A stretch of 8,240 nucleotides of DNA from Planctomycetes bacterium RIFOXYC2_FULL_41_27 (GTDB lineage Bacteria > Planctomycetota > Brocadiia > Brocadiales > Brocadiaceae), in NCBI GenBank assembly GCA_001828645.1, contig MHZD01000231.1, positions 1 through 8,240 of the forward strand, in the 5' to 3' direction. Numbering within the stretch: the stretch's first letter is position 1; each line of letters begins with the position of its first letter. Both the position numbers and the translations under genes were made by a program. A model generated the notes under the pieces. The model was not told where the DNA came from, made no database searches, and worked only from the letters and a program-made list of their open reading frames with translations. Shown piece after piece: positions 1-6,468 of this stretch.

Positions 1-144
1 GGCTTCAAACTGTAAATAAGCCATAGTTCCGGTAGCATCTTGCGTAAGGGTTTGATCGACAGAAATGGCGATCTCTTCACCAACCTTTAGCTTGCCAGAG
101 ACAAGATGCGAGCTGAAAATTTTTTGTACGATATTTTTCCCCAT
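1..144 (-). CDS. Aconitate hydratase (Aquifex-type), N-terminal 48 residues only
   Basis: Only the N-terminus is in the window; the gene continues past the left edge. The visible peptide starts MGKNIVQKIFSSHLVSG and ends in QTLTQDATGTMAYLQFEA. That DQTLTQDATGTMAYLQFEA stretch is typical of the bacterial Aquifex-type aconitases of about 640 residues and differs from 3-isopropylmalate dehydratase (LeuC), which has a different sequence there. Aconitase interconverts citrate and isocitrate in the cytoplasm with a 4Fe-4S cluster; the cluster cysteines lie outside the window. The ATG (142-144) is supported by an AAAGGA-type ribosome site (150-156 on the plus strand). The gene is separated from the upstream cytochrome gene by a terminator, so it probably has its own promoter (168-196). 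The family call is confident; the exact subfamily is less so. Confidence 0.85.
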   Translation of the reverse strand, partial: MGKNIVQKIFSSHLVSGKLKVGEEIAISVDQTLTQDATGTMAYLQFEA

Positions 145-167
145 TTTAGTCCTTTTACTCGTCGATT

Positions 168-196
168 ATTGCATTAAAAGTAGTTATTATTTTCAA
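168..196 (-). promoter_or_regulatory. Candidate sigma70-like promoter of the aconitase gene
   Basis: On the minus strand TTGAAA (191-196) is followed after 17 bases by TGCAAT (168-173), which puts a start near 161 and leaves a leader of about 16 bases. The -35 box is good and the -10 box weak (4 of 6). The spacer holds an AATAACT element (182-188), also present in the spacer of the 11-heme cytochrome promoter. Confidence 0.35.
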
Positions 197-210
197 CAAA
201 TATGTGAACA

Positions 211-243
211 AAAAAAATCCCACCGTTTTTAGGCGGTGGGATT
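211..243 (-). terminator. Rho-independent terminator of the 11-heme cytochrome gene
   Basis: A perfect 10-bp stem (216-225 with 234-243, AATCCCACCG / CGGTGGGATT) closes an 8-base loop. On the minus strand the stem is followed by a run of U from the A tract at 211-217. It lies 40 bases after the cytochrome stop codon and ahead of the aconitase start, so it separates the two transcripts. Confidence 0.9.
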
Positions 244-283
244 ATGTTAAATGAATCTTGAAATTATTTCAAGTCAATTAGTA

Positions 284-1501
284 TTACCTGTGCGTTGTTG
301 GGAGCTTTACCAGTCCCGTGCCCCCAAAGAGTAACACTTCAATATTTTGCGGTAAAAATGTTTTACTATAGTTATGAGATTTATTTGGACCATGGCAAGA
401 CTGGCAGGTGATCAATTCTTTAGTAATCAGACCCTGACTGCGCATTCCTTGCACCTTCCCGAAGATTGACCTTTCACTGGTGTCTAACTGAGAATGCTCT
501 GGCCCTCCAATATGGCACTTTTCGCAGGCATCATATGCCCTTGCATCAGCCACCGAAAACTTGTGGCTTGGATGACAGGCATTACAACTTCCTCCGACCC
601 TATCGAATTCATAGCTTAATCCCAATTTGTGACATTCTTTACAATCTTTTATATTCAACAATCGTGTGCTAATCACGTTAAATTTACTGGTGGCAGCTAC
701 AGGATGCCCCTGTAGATGCGCGCTTTCTCTGAAGTCAACATATTGATTCTGATGGCACTCGCCGCAGGTGCTTGCAGAAACGTGGCCTCGCTTCCTTGCA
801 ATGAAACGGTGGTCATTTCCGTGACAGCTTATGCAGGTTACACCCTTTACAGCATGGGCACCTTTTGTCCATTCCTTCACAACATCGGGTGTCGCCATTC
901 TATGACATGCAAGGCAGTCCGTCTCTTCATACGTACCGTACGGTTTAATCTTCTTCGCTGCATATGCCTTGAATAAATCACCCGGCATGTGAGGATGGAC
1001 TACGCCAAGGTGACAATCAGTACATTCCAATTTTTCAGGCGTTTCACCGTGGATGCCATGCTTATTGCTTTTTAAAACAAATTCCATATGAGATTTATCT
1101 TTTGTAAAACCTTCCGTATGGCAGCGAACACAGTTCCCATTCAAGATTTGAAGACTATCTTCAGCAATCTCAATGAATGCCCCATCCGTATATGCCTGAA
1201 ATGAATGCATTAAAGAATCATGCGTTCCGTCACTGAGTTTCGCATGGGCATATCCTTTGAGTCCCGGCCCTACATGGCATGCATGACAGTTTTCTACGTG
1301 TTCATTGTGATGTTTCGATGCCTTAAATGAATCATAATGAATTTTCATTTCATGGCAACTGGCACAGAACTCGCTTTTCTCTGAATAATGGTACACCTTA
1401 CTTATTGTAACAAAAAAAACAACCAATACGATTATGGTGAAGAAGCCTACCAGCTTTTTTCTTCTCTGAATAAATTCCAACACCAGCTTCAACCGCTCCA
1501 T
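284..1501 (-). CDS. Membrane-anchored 11-heme cytochrome c: NapC/NirT-like module joined to a truncated HAO-like heme domain
   Basis: This 405-residue protein has one membrane helix (about 17-36) and eleven CXXCH sites, beginning at residues 46, 72, 124, 160, 196, 223, 246, 287, 306, 326 and 366. The first four, with CASCHEM (a Met as in NapC/NrfH heme 1) and the ENCHACHVG segment, look like a NapC/NirT quinol dehydrogenase. The last seven follow the spacing and flanking residues of hemes 1-7 of the HDH encoded at the right of this window: CLACHRMATPDVV corresponds to CIGCHSVMTPGIV, and CISCHGNDH to CDTCHGNNH. Heme 8 and the catalytic tail with the crosslink tyrosine are absent, so hydroxylamine or hydrazine oxidation is unlikely. 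Its probable role is electron transfer between the quinone pool and a soluble partner in the anammoxosome. The ATG has an AGGAGG site 5 bases upstream (1507-1512). It is divergent from the 187-residue gene. The heme count is seen directly; the role is inferred. Confidence 0.88.
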   Translation of the reverse strand: MERLKLVLEFIQRRKKLVGFFTIIVLVVFFVTISKVYHYSEKSEFCASCHEMKIHYDSFKASKHHNEHVENCHACHVGPGLKGYAHAKLSDGTHDSLMHSFQAYTDGAFIEIAEDSLQILNGNCVRCHTEGFTKDKSHMEFVLKSNKHGIHGETPEKLECTDCHLGVVHPHMPGDLFKAYAAKKIKPYGTYEETDCLACHRMATPDVVKEWTKGAHAVKGVTCISCHGNDHRFIARKRGHVSASTCGECHQNQYVDFRESAHLQGHPVAATSKFNVISTRLLNIKDCKECHKLGLSYEFDRVGGSCNACHPSHKFSVADARAYDACEKCHIGGPEHSQLDTSERSIFGKVQGMRSQGLITKELITCQSCHGPNKSHNYSKTFLPQNIEVLLFGGTGLVKLPTTHR

Positions 1502-1618
1502 AAATACCTCCTAATCTTCCTTTTTATAATGAGGGCCTTTGTTTTTTTAGCTATCTATAATTAAAGAAATATAATCTCTAATATTTAATAATTATCTAAA
1601 ATACATGAATAATTTTAT

Positions 1619-1683
1619 AATAACTCAAAGTCCGAGAATTTTACCACAAAGTTATTTTATGTTCAAGTTATTTTTTAATAACT
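1619..1683. repeat. Four copies of AGTTATT/AATAACT between divergent promoters
   Basis: AATAACT occurs at 1619-1625 and 1677-1683, and AGTTATT at 1650-1656 and 1666-1672. The pair at 1666-1683 forms a perfect inverted repeat (7-bp arms, TTTT between). The copies at 1650 and 1666 extend to a 10-base direct repeat AAGTTATTTT (1649-1658 and 1665-1674) spaced 16 bases apart. Their position between two back-to-back -35 boxes suits a shared operator. The DNA is AT-rich, so some copies may be chance. Confidence 0.4.
1638..1666 (-). promoter_or_regulatory. Candidate sigma70-like promoter of the 11-heme cytochrome gene
   Basis: On the minus strand TTGAAC (1661-1666) is followed after 17 bases by TAAAAT (1638-1643). 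Initiation near 1631 would leave an AT-rich leader of about 130 bases before the start codon, long for a bacterial mRNA; a nearer promoter cannot be excluded. An AATAACT element sits in the spacer and a second one overlaps the -35 end. Confidence 0.5.
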
Positions 1684-1700
1684 ATGAGATACTTCTATAA

Positions 1701-1729
1701 TTGACAAACATACCACTTTCATGTAAAAT
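1701..1729 (+). promoter_or_regulatory. Sigma70-like promoter of the 187-residue protein gene
   Basis: A consensus TTGACA (1701-1706) is followed after exactly 17 bases by TAAAAT (1724-1729). Initiation near 1736 gives a leader of about 53 bases before the ATG at 1789. This is the best-looking promoter in the window. Confidence 0.7.
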
Positions 1730-1788
1730 TTTCACATAACTTAACCAGCATACTTCAAACAATACCAAATTAAAGGAAGGAATTTAAG

Positions 1789-2352
1789 ATGGATCGCCAC
1801 CCTATCAAATATTACATTTCAGGCACTGCACTTGTGTTCGGTATATCCGTGTTTTTTAGTGCATTTCTTATGCAGGAAAAATCTGTTCAGGGACAACACG
1901 CAGGAGGGGGTATTATAGATACTACCAAACAACCTAGTGCTGAGGCACCAAGTTTTCACTCATCTTTTGCCCCTTACGAAGGGACTGTGCCTCTTCCCTG
2001 GATCGACGAAAAACCAAACCCCATTACCATCAAAGTTACAGAAGTCGTTACTTACGAAATTCCTGTAGATGAAAAGAAATTTAACGAAAAAAAACTGACG
2101 TTCGAAGACTTAGAAATGAAAGAGGTATCAAACAATTCAGAAATCAACTTCCATCAGGTTGATTGCTACTTCTTCAAAGTAGTAAAACAGACACAGGTTC
2201 GTACAGCAGAAAATCTCTCCTGTAAACGGGAAAGGGATGGAACTCAATATTGGCTTTCCGATGGTAAAAAATACATTGAATGGGGAAAATGGTCAAGCTG
2301 GATTCCCGAAAAAGAAGAGAAAAATATAGAAATGGCAGAAAAAAAACCATAA
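1789..2352 (+). CDS. Exported or membrane-anchored protein of unknown function (187 aa)
   Basis: I do not recognise this protein. It starts at an ATG 8 bases after AAAGGAAGG (1772-1780). An N-terminal hydrophobic segment (about residues 8-28) after MDRHPIK makes it a signal-anchored or secreted protein. A low-complexity linker (about 30-75, rich in Gly, Ser, Pro and Ala) follows. The C-terminal part (about 78-175) alternates charged and hydrophobic residues and is probably a small beta-rich domain. It has only two cysteines, C126 and C145, which could form a disulfide. The last residues are Lys/Glu-rich. There is no heme motif or known catalytic signature. It is monocistronic, with its own strong promoter and a terminator at 2384-2415. 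Sharing a regulatory region with the 11-heme cytochrome hints at a joint role at the same membrane, but this is weak evidence. Confidence 0.75.
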   Translation: MDRHPIKYYISGTALVFGISVFFSAFLMQEKSVQGQHAGGGIIDTTKQPSAEAPSFHSSFAPYEGTVPLPWIDEKPNPITIKVTEVVTYEIPVDEKKFNEKKLTFEDLEMKEVSNNSEINFHQVDCYFFKVVKQTQVRTAENLSCKRERDGTQYWLSDGKKYIEWGKWSSWIPEKEEKNIEMAEKKP

Positions 2353-2383
2353 ATTTATTATATTCTATTTAATTTAGCGCTTG

Positions 2384-2415
2384 AAAAGAGATACGGCAAT
2401 GTATCTCTTTTTTTT
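2384..2415 (+). terminator. Rho-independent terminator after the 187-residue protein gene
   Basis: A perfect 11-bp stem (AAAAGAGATAC 2384-2394 with GTATCTCTTTT 2401-2411) closes a 6-base loop and runs into an unbroken T tract (2408-2415). It separates the 187-residue gene from the next gene, for which I see no clear promoter in 2416-2442, so partial read-through is possible. Confidence 0.88.
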
Positions 2416-2442
2416 AGGCAGAAATTTTTATTGTTTACATTT

Positions 2443-2451
2443 AAAAGGAGG
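2443..2451 (+). promoter_or_regulatory. Strong ribosome binding site that fixes the GTG start at 2462
   Basis: AAAAGGAGG lies 10 bases before GTG at 2462. The frame is open back to a TTG at 2381, but that codon sits just before the terminator stem and has no ribosome site, so the GTG is preferred. Confidence 0.8.
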
Positions 2452-2461
2452 TTTATTTCTC

Positions 2462-4054
2462 GTGAGAATTGTATATATCATCGTTCCATTTATTATGTCT
2501 ATCATGCTCCCATACAATACCCTCATGTCAAAGGAGATAAAAAAAGAGGAACAAAAAGTGTCTCAAAAAAAAGATCCTGTACCACATACACAAACAAATA
2601 TTACCAAAAACAAACTCTGCCCAGAATGTAACAGAATTTATCCTGGAGACGTCAACTTCTGCAGCGTTGATGGCAAAGAGCTTATCGAATATACGGAAGA
2701 ACTTCTTATTTGTCCAGCCTGTAAGCAAAAAGCAAATCCTGGTGAAAAGTTTTGCAAAAATGATGGAACTCAACTCATCCTTCAATCTCCAACTGACAAA
2801 AAAACATCTTTACCCGATAAAAAAGTAGAAATTAACCTTCCACCAGATGCCACGCAAGAAGAAAAGACGAAGGCTGCTATGTATCACTTTATGGAAGGGA
2901 ATCGACTCCGCGAAGAAATGAATGATTTTGAAGGGGCTTTGGAGGAATACAAAAAGGCCGAATCATTAAATCCCAAACTTCCATCGCTTCATTTTCATAT
3001 GGGAGGAATTTATTGGAAGCTGGGAAATCAAAGGGAAGCCTTAACCCATCTCGACAAATGTAAAACATTATTGGAAACACAACCACCTGAAACGAAGTTA
3101 GATGAAAATTATCAAAAGACATTGCAGGACGTTAAGGTGTACATCAGTAAATTAGAAAAAGGGCTAAAACCTTCAGAAAAGAATCAACGCAAAGAGTTAA
3201 CGCTGGCAGAACGGGATGAGAGGATGAAGAAAGCCCTGGTTGAAAATCGTGAAAAATGGAGTGAAATGATATTAATTCCTGCAGGAAAATTTATTATGGG
3301 CACTACAGAAGACGAATTTATTCCTGAAGAAACTCCCCAACATGAAGTACATTTGGATACGTACTATATTGATAAATATGAAGTCACCAATGCCCAATAT
3401 TGGGAATTTTTGCAGTACCTTAAAACTACCGGCGACCATAGCAAATGTTTTCCAGGAGAACCAAAAGGGAAAGACCATACACCTGGCACACCTCACACAG
3501 GTTGGGACTATCCATATTTCGATTACCCTGACTATCCTGTGAGCCGTGTCGACTGGTACGATGCTTATGCCTATGCCGCATGGGCAGGCAAACGCTTACC
3601 CAGTGAAGCAGAATGGGAGAAATCTGCCAGAGGAACTGACGGGCGCAGGTTTCCCTGGGGCAATGTATGGGATGCAAAACGATGCAATGTCGGACCTGAT
3701 GCACCTTTGTCTGTAGGTAGTTTTGAATATGGGAAGAGTCCATATGGGTGTCTGGATATAATCGGGAGTATTTCTGAATGGTGCAACGATTGGTATCACC
3801 CTGAATATTACCAAACCAGCCCAAGCATGAATCCTAAAGGACCGGAAAACAGCACCGGCATGCGAATAATTAAAGGGGGTTCGTTGTTTGCTCCTTATGC
3901 ATATAAAATGCGTTGCGCTGTAAGGATATTTGGAAAACCTGAGGACCGAAACAAGAGTATTGGTTTCCGCTGTGCAAAGGATTATAAACAAGAAACCGGG
4001 AAAACTGCAAAAGAGGCTAGTAAGCAGGAAGATAAGGTCAAAGAAGTGCACTAA
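2462..4054 (+). CDS. Exported zinc-ribbon / TPR / FGE-sulfatase (SUMF1-like) domain protein
   Basis: From the GTG start the protein has 530 residues. An N-terminal hydrophobic stretch (about 2-20) acts as signal peptide or anchor. Two zinc-ribbon-like motifs follow (C53, C56, C67 with D70; C84, C87, C98 with D101), each of the CPxC...FCxxDG type. About two TPRs cover 140-205, then a charged linker. An FGE-sulfatase domain fills 269-510, from MILIPAGKFIMG through RLPSEAEWEKSARG and a GGSLF segment to GFRCAK. True formylglycine-generating enzymes use two cysteines in a CxxxxC pair near the C-terminus. Here the first position is Ala480 and only C485 remains. Classical sulfatase activation is therefore doubtful, and a different reaction or a binding role is more likely. 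It is convergent with the TPR operon, with a 27-base gap. The fold call is confident; the function is not known. Confidence 0.85.
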   Translation: MRIVYIIVPFIMSIMLPYNTLMSKEIKKEEQKVSQKKDPVPHTQTNITKNKLCPECNRIYPGDVNFCSVDGKELIEYTEELLICPACKQKANPGEKFCKNDGTQLILQSPTDKKTSLPDKKVEINLPPDATQEEKTKAAMYHFMEGNRLREEMNDFEGALEEYKKAESLNPKLPSLHFHMGGIYWKLGNQREALTHLDKCKTLLETQPPETKLDENYQKTLQDVKVYISKLEKGLKPSEKNQRKELTLAERDERMKKALVENREKWSEMILIPAGKFIMGTTEDEFIPEETPQHEVHLDTYYIDKYEVTNAQYWEFLQYLKTTGDHSKCFPGEPKGKDHTPGTPHTGWDYPYFDYPDYPVSRVDWYDAYAYAAWAGKRLPSEAEWEKSARGTDGRRFPWGNVWDAKRCNVGPDAPLSVGSFEYGKSPYGCLDIIGSISEWCNDWYHPEYYQTSPSMNPKGPENSTGMRIIKGGSLFAPYAYKMRCAVRIFGKPEDRNKSIGFRCAKDYKQETGKTAKEASKQEDKVKEVH

Positions 4055-4081
4055 CAGTTAACATATCTGTGCATTCCATTC

Positions 4082-5227
4082 TTATTTATCAGGATTTGAA
4101 CCTTCATAATAGGAGGTTACAGGTTCTTCCTTGTAAATCCTCGCAAAGGCTGATTTGGCGTGCTGGTAGAAATTGTAATCGTTCTGTGCACTTATCCTAT
4201 CGCCCTTCAATTTATAAGCTTTACCACGGCTTAGATAGGCATCGGCATAATCGTGGTCAAGTGTGATTACCTTTGTAAATTCCTTGATAGCCTGGTCTGT
4301 CTTTTTTTTCTTAAGATAAATCATGCCTAAATTATAATGCGGTGCAATTAACTTTGAATTAATTTCTATTGCCTGTTTGTACTCAACTATTGTCTTGTCC
4401 GTTTTGTCCATCTTATGGTAAACATTGCCGAGATAATAATGAATTTTAGCAAGATTTGAGCCCTGCGTTAACGCCTTCTTTAAGGCTTCAAGGGCATCGG
4501 TATACGCTCCTTTTACGAAATAAGCAATTCCCAAATTCACATACGCATCAGCGTACCCCGGATTTATCTCAATAACCCGCTTATACTCAGAAATAGACTG
4601 CTCTAAATGCCCTGTTTGATAGTAGGCAATTCCCAGATTAAAATGTGCCTTATCATAATTTGGCGATACCTCAATCGCTTTTTTATACATTTCAGCAGCA
4701 TTACCATGGGTATTAACATCCTGGTACAAAACACCGAGATTAAAATACGCTTCTGCTTTCTTAGGGTCAAGCCCAATAGCCGTTTCGTATTCTCTCTTTG
4801 CTTCATCAAAGAGATTACGCTTATAATAAGTCAAACCTAATTGAAGATGGGCATCAGCATTATTAGGATCCTTTTGAACTTCTTTAAGACATACCTTCAG
4901 CTCATCCTCAGGAACTTCAATCTGCATGCTAACCTCAGACAACCTTTGATAAGCTTCTGAATAATCAGGCTTGAGTTGTGTAGCCTTATTAAAGGCTTCT
5001 ACTGCCTTTCCCAGGTCTCCTTTTTTGGAATAGGCATTTCCCAGTTTAAAATAAATCTCAGGTTGGTTCTTATTTTTAGAAAGCAATTTCTCATATTCAT
5101 CAATGGCATTGTCCCACTGCCTATTTTCAAAATATTTGTCGTCATCGACAGAAAGATCTTTTGCGTGTCCATAGTAGCTTGGAAATACTATTAGAGCAAT
5201 TCCTACAACAGAAAACAATTTCAACAT
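4082..5227 (-). CDS. Secreted TPR-repeat protein (381 aa), second gene of the TPR operon
   Basis: A Sec signal peptide (MLKLFSVVGIALIVFPSYYGHA, likely cut after A22) precedes about ten 34-residue TPR units that fill nearly the whole protein, with the usual NLGIAY...A...NPGYADAY pattern. The third unit is degenerate (PEDELKVCLKEVQKDPNN) and matches in place and form the third unit of the upstream gene's product, so the two are paralogs. There is no catalytic domain or heme site, and a protein-binding scaffold is the natural reading. The ATG lies one base after the stop of the upstream gene (TAATATG) with no good ribosome site of its own, which suggests translational coupling. Location would be the anammoxosome lumen or periplasm. 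The client protein is unknown; HDH next door is a candidate by proximity only. Confidence 0.88.
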   Translation of the reverse strand: MLKLFSVVGIALIVFPSYYGHAKDLSVDDDKYFENRQWDNAIDEYEKLLSKNKNQPEIYFKLGNAYSKKGDLGKAVEAFNKATQLKPDYSEAYQRLSEVSMQIEVPEDELKVCLKEVQKDPNNADAHLQLGLTYYKRNLFDEAKREYETAIGLDPKKAEAYFNLGVLYQDVNTHGNAAEMYKKAIEVSPNYDKAHFNLGIAYYQTGHLEQSISEYKRVIEINPGYADAYVNLGIAYFVKGAYTDALEALKKALTQGSNLAKIHYYLGNVYHKMDKTDKTIVEYKQAIEINSKLIAPHYNLGMIYLKKKKTDQAIKEFTKVITLDHDYADAYLSRGKAYKLKGDRISAQNDYNFYQHAKSAFARIYKEEPVTSYYEGSNPDK

Positions 5228-5228
5228 A

Positions 5229-6443
5229 TTAATTTGTTCTTAATTCTATTTCTTGATCTTTCGTCTGTCCTTTTAACGTTGGCACCGATTGCAGGAACAT
5301 CTCCTTGATCTCATCCTGTTTATAAACCACAGCAGGGTCTTTCCCTGTCCTCCACTTCGTAATATACGAGTAGGAGATATAATCACTGTAAGCCTTACTG
5401 TGGTCGCCCTTCATCGTATAGAGTTGTGCCCTGTTGTAATAAGCGTCTTCATAAAGAGGGTCAATCTTCTTGGTTATCTTATCATACCATTCCATTGCCT
5501 TGTCGAGGCGGTCTGTCCTGTGATAAATAATGCCAATATTATATGCGGCGTTGGTATATTTGGGATTCTTTTCAAGCACTGCCATATTCTCTGTCAATGC
5601 CTCGTCATATCTCTTTTGCAACGCAAAAACAATTGCTCTTTGATAACGAGCATCGAGATTATCAGGATTTATTTCCATTGCCTTGTTATAGTGTGCAATA
5701 GCCTCCTCAAACTTTTTTTCTGTAAGGCTAATCAAGCCAAACACAACATAGGCATCAGAATATTTAGGATTTACCTCAAGTGTTTTGTTGAGTTCTTTTA
5801 TAGTTTCATCAACCTTTCCCTGCTTGTGCAAAGAAACGGCAAGATTATAGTGAGCGTTATCATAGGAAGGATTAATTGCCGTGACCTTTCCAAAGATGTT
5901 TTCAGCATCTTCATACAAGCCCATATCCAAATAACCCACCCCAAGGTTAAACATAATGTAAGGATTTTTCGGATCGAGTTCTAATGCCTTTTTATATTGT
6001 TCAATGGCATCTATATCCTTTTCAAGCTTGTGAAGGAAAACGCCAAGGTCCACATAATTTAAAGGGTTGTCAGGGTCATTTTCAATAGCCTTAAAACGCT
6101 TTTGAAATTCATCGTCCGGGGCGCCGATCTTTGTAAATGTTTCTGCCAATTTCTTATGTGCGTCAATATATTTTGGATTAATATCGATGGCTTTTCTGAA
6201 ATCTGTCGCTGCTTCCTCCAGCTTTTCTTGCTCCAGATAAACACCTCCTCTGCCATAATACGCCTCTGAAAGATTTGCATTGGTCTCTATTGCCTTTGAA
6301 TATTCAACCAATGCCTCATCTAATTTTTTCTCCTTCACCAAACTATTGGCAATTTCAATATGCTCTTTCCCCTTCTCACAGGCAAGCGGTAAGCAAAAAA
6401 TAACCGCTGACATTAAAAAAAGTGCGTACTTATACAATCTCAT
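5229..6443 (-). CDS. TPR-repeat lipoprotein (404 aa), first gene of the TPR operon
   Basis: The start is ATG at 6441-6443, preceded by GGAG with a 6-base spacing. The frame is also open from a GTG at 6455, but that codon overlaps the ribosome site. The N-terminus (MRLYKYALFLMSAVIFCLPLAC) is a lipoprotein signal with lipobox LPLAC, so Cys22 should be lipidated and the protein membrane-tethered. About ten TPR units follow, with a degenerate third unit (APDDEFQKRFKAIENDPDN) and a last unit KGDHSKAYSDY that parallels the downstream gene's KGDRISAQNDY. The C-terminus (about 365-404) is outside the repeats and highly charged. It probably serves as a docking scaffold for an exported complex. It lies 175 bases downstream of hdh in the same direction but behind the hdh terminator, with its own promoter. 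Confidence 0.88.
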   Translation of the reverse strand: MRLYKYALFLMSAVIFCLPLACEKGKEHIEIANSLVKEKKLDEALVEYSKAIETNANLSEAYYGRGGVYLEQEKLEEAATDFRKAIDINPKYIDAHKKLAETFTKIGAPDDEFQKRFKAIENDPDNPLNYVDLGVFLHKLEKDIDAIEQYKKALELDPKNPYIMFNLGVGYLDMGLYEDAENIFGKVTAINPSYDNAHYNLAVSLHKQGKVDETIKELNKTLEVNPKYSDAYVVFGLISLTEKKFEEAIAHYNKAMEINPDNLDARYQRAIVFALQKRYDEALTENMAVLEKNPKYTNAAYNIGIIYHRTDRLDKAMEWYDKITKKIDPLYEDAYYNRAQLYTMKGDHSKAYSDYISYSYITKWRTGKDPAVVYKQDEIKEMFLQSVPTLKGQTKDQEIELRTN

Positions 6444-6449
6444 ATATAT

Positions 6450-6453
6450 CTCC
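6450..6453 (-). promoter_or_regulatory. Ribosome binding site that fixes the ATG start at 6443
   Basis: On the minus strand GGAG is followed by ATATAT and then ATG. The signal peptide and lipobox begin directly after this ATG, which supports it over the upstream GTG at 6455. Confidence 0.7.
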
Positions 6454-6468
6454 ACTCAAGTGTAACAA

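Noticed and set aside
1525..1530. TATAAT on the plus strand as a -10 box
   Set aside because: It is about 260 bases from the plus-strand gene with no matching -35 box, and a much better promoter lies at 1701-1729.
2381..2461. Upstream extension of the FGE-like protein from a TTG at 2381
   Set aside because: The extra 27 codons run through the terminator hairpin of the previous gene and have no ribosome site. The GTG at 2462 has AAAAGGAGG before it and directly precedes a signal-like segment.
3426..4051. Minus-strand open frames opposite the FGE-like gene
   Set aside because: They are antisense to a well-conserved domain and have no start signals, so they are shadows of the real gene.
4047..4073. 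Hairpin between the convergent FGE-like and TPR genes
   Set aside because: Only 7 pairs with a 4-base bulge (TGCAC and AG with CTGTGCA) and no good U run on either strand. It is too weak to call a terminator, although a shared one would be expected here.
5289..5984. Long open frame on the plus strand (231 codons) opposite the TPR lipoprotein gene
   Set aside because: It mirrors the TPR coding sequence, has no ribosome site, and its predicted protein has no recognisable feature. The TPR frame is clearly the coding one.
4082..6443. Repetitive DNA across the two TPR genes as a DNA repeat array or CRISPR
   Set aside because: The periodicity is about 102 bases and follows the 34-residue protein repeat. 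The DNA units are diverged and there are no spacers.
6444..6455. GTG at 6455 as start of the TPR lipoprotein
   Set aside because: It overlaps the GGAG ribosome site used by the ATG at 6443, and the lipoprotein signal fits the shorter form.
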